From Enterobacter sp. Bisph1 (lineage in GTDB: Bacteria; Pseudomonadota; Gammaproteobacteria; Enterobacterales; Enterobacteriaceae), in contig NZ_JXAG01000052.1 in the NCBI RefSeq assembly GCF_000814905.1, forward strand, positions 124,001 to 188,000: a stretch of 64,000 nucleotides of DNA, read 5' to 3'. The notes under the pieces were generated by a model. That model had not been told where the DNA came from. It worked only from the letters and a program-made list of their open reading frames with translations, and made no database searches. Both the position numbers and the translations under genes were made by a program. Within the stretch, counting starts at the first letter, position 1. Each line of letters opens with the position of its first letter. Positions 56,958 to 64,000 of the stretch are shown here, piece by piece.

Positions 56958-57113
56958 AGCGACTCCTGAAAAGTATCGCTAACAGCATAACAAACCCACG
57001 GATTTACGCCTTGCTTAAGCATCGCCTGCTTTATTGACTGGTCAGCTATTTGAGGCTATTTCCCTTACGGATAGACGTTTGGCGCACCGGGCGGGAGGAG
57101 AGTAAAATAAGCC

Positions 57114-57365
57114 TCAAAACGCGGAGAACGGGCTGAAGAAATCGTCTTTATTAATATCAGTAATTAAAAAACTTCCCTGCAATACGCTGGTTAACCACTG
57201 CGGATTATTCGCTTTCATCCACTGTTCTTCGAACCACACGTACTTGCCCTTATCAGCCCATTCGTTCATTTTTTGCCTGAACAACGTTGAATAGGCACCC
57301 GCAAAGCAGCCTATATTGGCCCATGGATCGACTATCCAGGCTCCTTCGCTGGATAATTCATGTAG
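57114..57365 (-). pseudogene. Truncated C-terminal remnant of unknown protein, copy 1
   Basis: An open 83-residue stretch, with no start codon in frame and a stop just upstream, ends at TGA 57114-57116. It begins LHELSSEGAWIVDPWANIGCF, then FRQKMNEWADKGKYVWF. About 35 of its first 57 residues match copy 2 (57492-57758). I do not recognise the family. The W-x-VDPW core and a short Trp-rich, compact C-terminus recall the ends of secreted toxin or papain/transglutaminase-like effector domains, but this is only an impression. It is probably the 3' end of a lost gene in the variable alkA-yegD gap. Confidence 0.6.
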
Positions 57366-57491
57366 TCTTTAGGAATTTAAAAGGGATATGACGGAACATT
57401 ATTCTATAACAAACGAAATTCGGTCATTCTGCCAGACAGTATTTCGCTTATTAAACGCCACTGATTATTATATCGAGCAGCACGCTGAAGG

Positions 57492-57758
57492 TTAAGGCTC
57501 ATAAAAATGTGAAGGCGTCATAGTAAAAATGCGCTTTTTGCCAAAGGTCATAAAACGTAACCACCGAGGATCGTTGGCAATCACCCACTGACGATTGAAA
57601 CGGACAGATTTCTCTTTCGCTGCCCACTCATCCATTTTTTGCCTGAACCGCGTTAAATAGAAGGAAGAGAAACAACAAATATTGGTCCAGGGATCCACTA
57701 TCCATGCACCATCTTTTGATAATTTGTTCCAGGGGACGACTTCGCCGAGATAACACAA
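57492..57758 (-). pseudogene. Truncated C-terminal remnant of unknown protein, copy 2
   Basis: An 88-residue open stretch from TTG 57756-57758, with an in-frame TGA two codons upstream and no ATG or ribosome site. It contains CYLGEVVPWNKLSKDGAWIVDPW, then FRQKMDEWAAKEKSVRF, and ends in FYEP. It parallels copy 1 in tandem and in the same orientation, 126 bases away. Copy 2 keeps about ten more residues at the front. The two copies differ most at the C-termini, as expected of old paralogues or of a repeated cassette with displaced tails. Confidence 0.6.
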
Positions 57759-57850
57759 AGATCATGAACTGTACCCTTGAAGAAGCAGATCGCCGCATTG
57801 CCTCCCTTATTCATGAGCGAATTCTGCCAGCATCCTATTACTGTCCATAA

Positions 57851-58086
57851 ATTAATATCCTTCTTTAAGGCTAAAGATACTTAAGGATAAACTTCCGATC
57901 GGTAACAAACAATTATCTGCGATTTTTTTAGGGCAATACACTGAGATATATTTTCTTTTTTTATCAGCTCACAAAAAAATCATTTAAAAAATATATTTAT
58001 TAATATTTAAAGAATTAATAAATTATAAAAAACACAAAAATAATAAAAACCCCTCAAGCCAGAAAGCGTACGCGTTCATTTTCCGG
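57851..58086. other. AT-rich non-coding stretch before yegD
   Basis: Sequence from about 57900 to 58060 is strongly AT-rich with long A and T runs (AAAAAATATATTTATTAATATT and the like), in contrast to the GC-rich genes around it. It holds no gene. It looks like an old insertion scar or H-NS-type DNA and lies beside the two remnants. The yegD promoter may lie at its right edge. Confidence 0.55.
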
Positions 58087-58149
58087 TTGTCGCCCGCCAC
58101 GCATTCGGCTAAAGTCGCCCCCCTTCTTCACCGGCATGGGGATAACAAC

Positions 58150-59502
58150 GTGTTTGTTGGTTTTGACTACGGTACGGCAAACTGCTCGGTTGCGGTAATG
58201 CGCGACGGCGCGGCGCAGCTGCTAAAAATGGAAAACAACAGTACCTTATTACCGTCGATGCTCTGCGCGCCGACGCGCGAAGCCGTGAGCGAATGGCTCT
58301 ATCGCCATCATCAGGTTGCGGCAACGGAGAGTGAAACGCAGGCGCTGCTGCGTCGGGCGATGAGCTTTAATCGCGAGGAAGATATTGAGGTTACCCCCAC
58401 CAGCGTGCAGTTTGGCCTGGCGTCACTACGTCAGTATGTACACGACCCGGAAGAGGTCTACTTCGTTAAATCACCCAAATCCTTTCTCGGTGCCAGCGGG
58501 CTAAAACCCCAGCAAATCGCGCTGTTTGAAGACCTGGTGTGCGCCATGATGCTGCATATTCGCCAGCAGGCGGAAATGCAGCTGCCGGAACGTATCGATC
58601 AGGCGGTGATTGGTCGGCCGATCAACTTCCAGGGATTAGGCGGCGATGAAGCCAACGCCCAGGCGCAAGGGATCCTTGAACGTGCGGCGAAACGCGCCGG
58701 GTTTCGTGAGGTGGTGTTCCAGTTCGAACCCGTCGCCGCAGGTCTCGATTTTGAAGCCACCTTAAGCGCCGAAAAACGCGTGCTGGTGGTGGATATCGGC
58801 GGCGGGACCACCGACTGCTCCCTGTTGCTGATGGGGCCACAGTGGCGGGATAAAGCCGAACGCAGCGCCAGCCTGTTAGGCCATAGCGGCTGTCGCATTG
58901 GCGGTAACGATTTGGATATCGCGCTGGCCTTTAAAAGCCTGATGCCGCTGCTCGGCATGGGTGGCCAGACAGAAAAAGGCATCGCGCTGCCGATCCTGCC
59001 ATGGTGGAACGCGGTGGCCATTAACGATGTGCCCGCCCAGACCGAGTTTTACAGCGCCGCCAATGGCCGTTTACTCAATGACTTACTGCGCGATGCCCGC
59101 GATGCTGAGAAAGTGGCGCTGCTGGTCAAAGTATGGCGGCAGCGCCTGAGCTACCGGCTGGTGCGCAGTGCTGAAGAGAGCAAAATCGCCCTCTCCGGGG
59201 ACGCGCAGGTGACGGCTCCGCTACCGTTTATCAGCGACACGCTTGCCACGGCGATTGACCAGCAGGGTCTTGAATCCGCCCTCGCTCAGCCGTTGCAGCG
59301 TATCGTTGAACAGGTGCAGCTGGCGCTGGCAAGCAGCGCAACAACGCCGGAGGTTATCTATCTCACCGGCGGTAGCGCACGCTCGCCGCTGATAAAAAAA
59401 GCGCTGGCGGAAACCCTGCCGGGGATCCCGATTGCCGGTGGCGATGACTTCGGCTCTGTCACCGCTGGTTTAGCGCGCTGGGCGCAAACCCTGTTCCGTT
59501 AA
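58150..59502 (+). CDS. yegD: YegD, Hsp70-like putative chaperone
   Basis: The protein has 450 residues from GTG 58150-58152, the exact length of E. coli YegD; GGGGAT lies 7 bases upstream. An in-frame TTG at 58087 would add 21 residues unlike YegD. The actin/Hsp70 ATPase fold is clear: FVGFDYGTANCSVAV (phosphate 1), VLVVDIGGGTTDCSLL (phosphate 2) and YLTGGSARSPLIKKAL (adenosine). There is no separate peptide-binding domain, so it is a short DnaK relative of unknown client. Confidence 0.94.
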   Translation: MFVGFDYGTANCSVAVMRDGAAQLLKMENNSTLLPSMLCAPTREAVSEWLYRHHQVAATESETQALLRRAMSFNREEDIEVTPTSVQFGLASLRQYVHDPEEVYFVKSPKSFLGASGLKPQQIALFEDLVCAMMLHIRQQAEMQLPERIDQAVIGRPINFQGLGGDEANAQAQGILERAAKRAGFREVVFQFEPVAAGLDFEATLSAEKRVLVVDIGGGTTDCSLLLMGPQWRDKAERSASLLGHSGCRIGGNDLDIALAFKSLMPLLGMGGQTEKGIALPILPWWNAVAINDVPAQTEFYSAANGRLLNDLLRDARDAEKVALLVKVWRQRLSYRLVRSAEESKIALSGDAQVTAPLPFISDTLATAIDQQGLESALAQPLQRIVEQVQLALASSATTPEVIYLTGGSARSPLIKKALAETLPGIPIAGGDDFGSVTAGLARWAQTLFR

Positions 59503-59508
59503 CCATCC

Positions 59509-59537
59509 GCCGGGGGCACGGCTCCCGGCCTTATTTT
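59509..59537 (+). terminator. yegD terminator
   Basis: A stem GCCGGG/CCCGGC with a short mismatch region and a GCACGG loop is followed by CTTATTTTC. It begins 6 bases after the yegD stop. It separates yegD from the mdt operon. Confidence 0.72.
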
Positions 59538-59599
59538 CTGCTGTAGCACGCGCCTAACACAAATTAGCCTGCCCGCCATACGTTTCCAGACAGTGTTTC

Positions 59600-59621
59600 A
59601 TTTTTCCTCCATTTTTCCGGG
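59600..59621 (+). promoter_or_regulatory. Possible BaeR-binding box upstream of mdtA
   Basis: TTTTTCCTCCATTTTTCCGG resembles the E. coli BaeR site TTTTTCTCCATDATTGGC found upstream of mdtABC, with one inserted base and changes at the right end. It lies about 60 bases upstream of the mdtA ATG, where activation by BaeSR on envelope stress would be expected. Confidence 0.45.
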
Positions 59622-59681
59622 GCAGGCGATAACTAAACTAGTATCATTTCGCCATTAGTATTCAATGAGACACCTATAACG

Positions 59682-60917
59682 ATGAAAGGCAGTGTTACGT
59701 TTCGCCGCACCCTTATCGCGGTCGTAGTCATAGCGGTAGCGGGCGTAGCCTGGTACACGTTCGTTCATAAAGAGACCTCTTCTAATGCCAGCGCACAGGC
59801 CCCGCGCCAGGGCGCGCCGGGCGGCGGTCGCCATGGTATGCGCGGCGGCGCGCTGCCGCCGGTGCAGGCGGCAACGGCCACCCGTGAAGCCGTGCCGCGC
59901 TATCTCTCCGGGCTCGGCACCATTACCGCCGCCAATACCGTTACCGTGCGCAGCCGCGTTTCGGGCCAGCTTAAGGCTATCCATTTCCAGGAAGGGCAGC
60001 AGGTAAACGCGGGGGATTTACTGGCAGAGATCGATCCGAGCCAGTTTAAGGTGGCGCTGGCGCAGGCCGAGGGCCAACTGGCGAAGGACAAGGCGACGCT
60101 GGCGAATGCGCGTCGCGATCTCGCCCGTTATCAACAGTTATCCAAAACCAGCCTGGTCTCCCGTCAGGAGCTTGATACCCAGCAGGCGCAGGTGACGGAA
60201 TCAGAAGGGACGGTGAAAGCCGATGAAGCCGCCGTTGCCAGCGCAAAGCTACAGCTGGACTGGAGCCGCATCACCGCCCCCATTTCCGGGCGCGTTGGCT
60301 TAAAACAGGTGGATGTCGGTAACCAAATCTCCAGCAGTGATACCACCGGCATTGTGGTGTTAACGCAAACGCACCCGATTGATTTGGTGTTTACCCTGCC
60401 GGAGAGCGAAATCGCCACCGTCGTCCAGGCGCAAAAAGCCGGTCAGCAGCTGGTAGTGGAAGCCTGGGATCGTACCAACAAACAGAAACTCAGTAGCGGC
60501 GCCCTATTAAGCCTCGATAACCAGATCGACACCACTACAGGCACCATCAAACTGAAAGCACGCTTTGATAATCAGGACGATGCGCTGTTCCCCAATCAGT
60601 TCGTTAATGCGCGAATGCTGGTGGCCACGCAGCAAGACGCGGTGGTCATCCCGGCCGCCGCGCTGCAAATGGGCAATGAAGGCAGCTTCGTTTGGGTAGT
60701 GAATGATAAAGACCAGGTCAGCAAACACATTGTGACGCCGGGCATTCAGGACAGCCAGAAAGTGGTGATTGCCGCCGGTTTGTCGGCGGGCGATCGCGTG
60801 GTGACCGACGGTATCGATCGTCTGACCGACGGCGCGAAAGTTGAAGTGGTGGAAGCAAAAAAAGTCAGCGACATCCCCGCTAAACGTGAACTCACGGCTA
60901 AAGGGGCGCACTCCTGA
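59682..60917 (+). CDS. mdtA: MdtA, membrane fusion protein of the MdtABC efflux pump
   Basis: The protein has 411 residues (E. coli 415). An N-terminal signal-anchor helix ([18 protein letters not shown]) precedes a Gly/Arg-rich linker, then the RND adaptor: [16 protein letters not shown], a lipoyl-like half (GLTIRF-type [17 protein letters not shown]), an alpha-helical hairpin of about 80 residues, and [20 protein letters not shown]. It bridges MdtB/MdtC and TolC. The TGA overlaps the ATG of mdtB by one base, so they are coupled. Confidence 0.95.
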   Translation: MKGSVTFRRTLIAVVVIAVAGVAWYTFVHKETSSNASAQAPRQGAPGGGRHGMRGGALPPVQAATATREAVPRYLSGLGTITAANTVTVRSRVSGQLKAIHFQEGQQVNAGDLLAEIDPSQFKVALAQAEGQLAKDKATLANARRDLARYQQLSKTSLVSRQELDTQQAQVTESEGTVKADEAAVASAKLQLDWSRITAPISGRVGLKQVDVGNQISSSDTTGIVVLTQTHPIDLVFTLPESEIATVVQAQKAGQQLVVEAWDRTNKQKLSSGALLSLDNQIDTTTGTIKLKARFDNQDDALFPNQFVNARMLVATQQDAVVIPAAALQMGNEGSFVWVVNDKDQVSKHIVTPGIQDSQKVVIAAGLSAGDRVVTDGIDRLTDGAKVEVVEAKKVSDIPAKRELTAKGAHS

Positions 60918-63900
60918 TGCAGCTGTTACCGCCGGGCCGAACGGGCGGCCCTTCTCGTCTGTTTATTATGCGTCCGGTCGCCACCACGCTATTAATGGTG
61001 GCGATTCTGCTGGCCGGGATTATTGGCTATCGGTTCCTGCCGGTTTCCGCGCTGCCTGAAGTCGATTACCCGACCATTCAGGTGGTGACGCTCTACCCCG
61101 GTGCCAGCCCTGATGTGGTTACTTCGGCGATCACCGCACCGCTGGAGCGCCAGTTTGGTCAGATGTCCGGCCTAAAACAGATGTCGTCGCAAAGCTCCGG
61201 CGGCGCGTCGGTGGTGACGTTACAGTTCCAGCTTAGCCTGCCGCTGGATGTGGCCGAACAGGAAGTGCAGGCGGCGATGAACGCTGCCAACAGCCTGTTG
61301 CCGTCGGATCTGCCGAACCCACCGGTCTACAGCAAAGTGAACCCGGCGGATCCGCCGATTATGACCCTCGCCGTCACCTCTTCCGCCATGCCGATGACCC
61401 AGGTAGCAGATATGGTCGAAACGCGGGTGGCGCAGAAAATCTCGCAGGTTTCCGGCGTCGGCCTGGTTACCCTTTCCGGCGGCCAGCGCCCGGCGGTGCG
61501 CGTAAAACTCAATGCGCAGGCGATTGCCGCGCTGGGGCTGACCAGCGAAACTATTCGCAGCGCCATCACCAGTGCCAACGTCAACTCGGCGAAAGGCAGC
61601 CTCGACGGCCCAACGCGCGCGGTGACGCTGTCGGCCAACGATCAGATGCAGTCTGCCGAAGAGTATCGTCAGCTGATTATCGCCTATCAAAACGGTGCGC
61701 CGATCCGTCTGGGGGATATCGCCACCGTCGAACAGGGCGCGGAAAACAGCTGGCTTGGTGCCTGGGCCAATAAGCAGCAAGCGATAGTGTTGAACGTCCA
61801 GCGCCAGCCGGGGGCCAACATTATTGATACGGCGGACAATATCCGTACGCTGCTGCCACAGTTGAAGGAAAGCCTGCCGAAATCCGTCACGGTGCAGGTA
61901 CTTTCCGATCGCACCACCAATATTCGCGCCTCGGTCAACGATACGCAGTTTGAGTTGATGCTGGCGATTGCGCTGGTGGTGATGATTATTTATGTTTTTC
62001 TGCGCAATATTCCGGCAACGATTATTCCCGGCGTTGCGGTGCCGCTGTCGCTGGTGGGTACGTTTGCGGCGATGGTGTTTCTCGATTTCTCCATTAACAA
62101 CCTGACGCTGATGGCGCTGACCATTGCCACCGGCTTTGTGGTCGACGATGCGATTGTGGTCATTGAGAACATCTCGCGCTATATCGAAAAAGGCGAAAAA
62201 CCGCTGGCCGCAGCGTTGAAAGGCGCCGGTGAGATTGGCTTTACCATTATTTCACTCACCTTCTCGCTGATCGCGGTACTGATCCCGCTGCTGTTTATGG
62301 GCGATATTGTCGGTCGCCTGTTCCGCGAGTTCGCCGTCACGCTGGCGATAGCTATCCTTATTTCCGCCGTGGTCTCGTTAACGCTGACGCCGATGATGTG
62401 CGCACGCATGCTTAGCGCCGAATCCTTACGCAAACAAAACCGCTTCTCGCGCGCCTCGGAGCGTTTTTTCGAGGGCGTGATTGCCGCCTACGGCAGGCTG
62501 CTCAGTAAAGTGCTGAACCATCCGTGGCTGACGCTGAGCGTGGCAGTCGGCACGCTGTTGTTATCGGTGTTACTGTGGGTGGTGATTCCGAAAGGCTTCT
62601 TCCCGGTACAGGATAACGGCATTATCCAGGGTACTTTGCAGGCACCGCAATCGGCCTCCTTCGCCAGCATGGCCGAGCGCCAACGCCAGGTTGCGGATAT
62701 TATTCTGCGCGATCCGGCCGTGGAAAGCCTGACCTCGTTTGTCGGCGTCGATGGTACCAACCCGTCGCTGAACAGCGCGCGGCTGCAAATTAACCTCAAA
62801 TCTCTCGACGATCGTGACGATCGCGTCCAGCCAGTGATTGAACGTTTGCAGCAGGCGGCGGCGAAAATACCCGGCGTCTCGCTATACCTGCAGCCGACGC
62901 AGGATTTAACCATTGATACCACCGTCAGCCGCACGCAGTATCAGTTCACCTTACAGGCAAATTCACTGGATGCCCTGAGTACCTGGGTGCCGCAGCTGGT
63001 GAGTAAACTGCAAGGACAGCCGCAGCTGGCGGATGTCAGCAGCGACTGGCAGGACAAAGGGCTGGTGGCGTATGTGAATGTCGATCGCGACAGCGCCAGC
63101 CGCCTTGGCATTTCGATGGCGGATGTTGATAACGCCCTGTATAACGCTTTTGGCCAAAGGCTTATCTCAACCATTTACACCCAGGCTAACCAGTATCGCG
63201 TGGTGCTGGAGCATGATACGGCGCAAACGCCGGGGCTGGCGGGGCTGGATAATATTCGCCTCACCAGCAGCGATGGCGGTATCGTCCCGCTGTCGTCTAT
63301 CGCCAAAGTGGAGCAGCGCTATGCGCCGCTGAGCATTAATCATCTGGATCAGTTCCCGTCGACCACCATCTCGTTTAACGTCGCCGAAGGCTATTCCCTT
63401 GGCGATGCGGTACAGGCGGTAATGGACAGCGAAAAGACCCTTCACTTTCCGACGGATATCACCACCCAATTCCAGGGCAGCACGCTGGCATTCCAGGCGG
63501 CGCTGGGCAGCACTATCTGGCTGATTGTCGCGGCGGTGGCGGCGATGTATATCGTGCTCGGCGTGCTGTATGAGAGCTTTATCCACCCGATCACCATTCT
63601 GTCAACGCTGCCCACCGCCGGCGTTGGTGCGCTGCTGGCGCTGATGATTTCCGGTAGCGCGCTGGATGTGATTGCCATCATCGGCATTATTCTGCTTATC
63701 GGTATTGTGAAGAAAAACGCCATCATGATGATCGACTTTGCCCTCGCCGCCGAGCGCGAAGAGGGAATGTCGCCGCGCGATGCTATTTTCCAGGCCTGTT
63801 TACTGCGTTTTCGCCCGATCCTGATGACCACGCTGGCGGCGCTGCTCGGCGCGCTGCCGCTGATGCTCAGCACCGGCGTCGGCGCGGAGCTACGTCGCCC

Positions 63901-64000
63901 GCTGGGCATTGGCATGGTCGGCGGCCTGCTGGTCAGCCAGGTGCTGACGCTATTTACCACGCCGGTGATTTATCTGCTGTTTGACCGCCTGGCGCTGGCG
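60917..64000 (+). CDS. mdtB: MdtB, RND efflux transporter subunit, 3' end cut by the window
   Basis: ATG 60917-60919 overlaps the mdtA TGA and opens a reading frame of 1028 codons that runs off the window without a stop. E. coli MdtB has 1040 residues, so about a dozen are missing. [20 protein letters not shown] is the first membrane helix, and [20 protein letters not shown] leads into the porter domain. [14 protein letters not shown] holds the proton-relay Asp pair of helix 4, and [15 protein letters not shown] the Lys region of helix 10. It pairs with MdtC (outside the window) and MdtA to export bile salts and some antibiotics. Reading begins [14 protein letters not shown]. Confidence 0.95.
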   Translation, partial: MQLLPPGRTGGPSRLFIMRPVATTLLMVAILLAGIIGYRFLPVSALPEVDYPTIQVVTLYPGASPDVVTSAITAPLERQFGQMSGLKQMSSQSSGGASVVTLQFQLSLPLDVAEQEVQAAMNAANSLLPSDLPNPPVYSKVNPADPPIMTLAVTSSAMPMTQVADMVETRVAQKISQVSGVGLVTLSGGQRPAVRVKLNAQAIAALGLTSETIRSAITSANVNSAKGSLDGPTRAVTLSANDQMQSAEEYRQLIIAYQNGAPIRLGDIATVEQGAENSWLGAWANKQQAIVLNVQRQPGANIIDTADNIRTLLPQLKESLPKSVTVQVLSDRTTNIRASVNDTQFELMLAIALVVMIIYVFLRNIPATIIPGVAVPLSLVGTFAAMVFLDFSINNLTLMALTIATGFVVDDAIVVIENISRYIEKGEKPLAAALKGAGEIGFTIISLTFSLIAVLIPLLFMGDIVGRLFREFAVTLAIAILISAVVSLTLTPMMCARMLSAESLRKQNRFSRASERFFEGVIAAYGRLLSKVLNHPWLTLSVAVGTLLLSVLLWVVIPKGFFPVQDNGIIQGTLQAPQSASFASMAERQRQVADIILRDPAVESLTSFVGVDGTNPSLNSARLQINLKSLDDRDDRVQPVIERLQQAAAKIPGVSLYLQPTQDLTIDTTVSRTQYQFTLQANSLDALSTWVPQLVSKLQGQPQLADVSSDWQDKGLVAYVNVDRDSASRLGISMADVDNALYNAFGQRLISTIYTQANQYRVVLEHDTAQTPGLAGLDNIRLTSSDGGIVPLSSIAKVEQRYAPLSINHLDQFPSTTISFNVAEGYSLGDAVQAVMDSEKTLHFPTDITTQFQGSTLAFQAALGSTIWLIVAAVAAMYIVLGVLYESFIHPITILSTLPTAGVGALLALMISGSALDVIAIIGIILLIGIVKKNAIMMIDFALAAEREEGMSPRDAIFQACLLRFRPILMTTLAALLGALPLMLSTGVGAELRRPLGIGMVGGLLVSQVLTLFTTPVIYLLFDRLALA

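Noticed and set aside
57388-57495. A 35-codon plus-strand frame (starting MTEHYSITNE) behind AAAGGGAT
   Set aside because: The ribosome-site-like sequence is attractive, but the product is short, unrecognised and overlaps the end of remnant copy 2. There is not enough support to call it a gene.
57764-57850. A 28-codon plus-strand frame (starting MNCTLEEADR) beside remnant copy 2
   Set aside because: Very short, no ribosome site, no similarity to the 35-codon frame at 57388; probably chance.
59538-59681. Search for Sib-type small RNAs, known upstream of mdtA in E. coli
   Set aside because: The gap between yegD and mdtA is only about 180 bases and shows no repeated sib-like unit or small toxin frame.

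Overview
The window is a piece of an Enterobacteriaceae chromosome. Gene content, order and protein lengths follow the E. coli his-gnd-galF-wca-asmA-udk-dgcE-alkA-mdt backbone. A DeoR-type regulator and a NudK-like hydrolase sit between yegH and asmA, and a complete colanic acid operon is present. Together these suggest Enterobacter, Kosakonia or a close relative rather than E. coli itself; the genus is an inference. No tRNA, rRNA, CRISPR array or intact insertion sequence was seen.

Layout. 1-5.4 kb: the 3' end of hisIE, the chain-length regulator wzzB, a UDP-glucuronate 4-epimerase on the opposite strand, ugd and gnd. 5.5-18.4 kb: an AT-rich, strain-variable O-antigen cluster read on the minus strand. 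18.4-22.6 kb: rmlA, rmlD, rmlB, a JUMPstart/ops element and galF. 22.8-45.4 kb: the complete colanic acid operon wza-wzb-wzc-wcaABCDEF-gmd-fcl-gmm-wcaI-manC-manB-wcaJ-wzxC-wcaKLM, with its own JUMPstart and an RcsAB box. 46-56 kb: yegH, the deoR-like/nudK-like divergent pair, asmA-dcd-udk and dgcE. 56-64 kb: alkA, two remnants of a duplicated unknown protein, yegD, mdtA and most of mdtB.

How the O-antigen genes fit together. RmlA and RmlB make dTDP-4-keto-6-deoxyglucose. RmlC and RmlD take it to dTDP-L-rhamnose. An FdtA/QdtA ketoisomerase and an FdtB/QdtB aminotransferase take it to a dTDP-3-amino-3,6-dideoxyhexose. A WbpM-like dehydratase and a WbpV-like reductase should make UDP-D-QuiNAc (or its FucNAc epimer), and a WbpL-like transferase should load it on undecaprenyl phosphate. 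With two further glycosyltransferases, a Wzx and a Wzy, the simplest reading is a trisaccharide repeat: QuiNAc-type sugar, L-rhamnose, and an N-acylated 3-amino sugar.

The least explained part lies inside this cluster. It is a compact DegT-like protein, a hexapeptide acyltransferase and a FemAB/GNAT-like acyltransferase (10.97-13.36 kb), which may install an unusual acyl group. Outside it, the most curious items are two tandem C-terminal remnants sharing a GAWIVDPW motif (57.1-57.8 kb).
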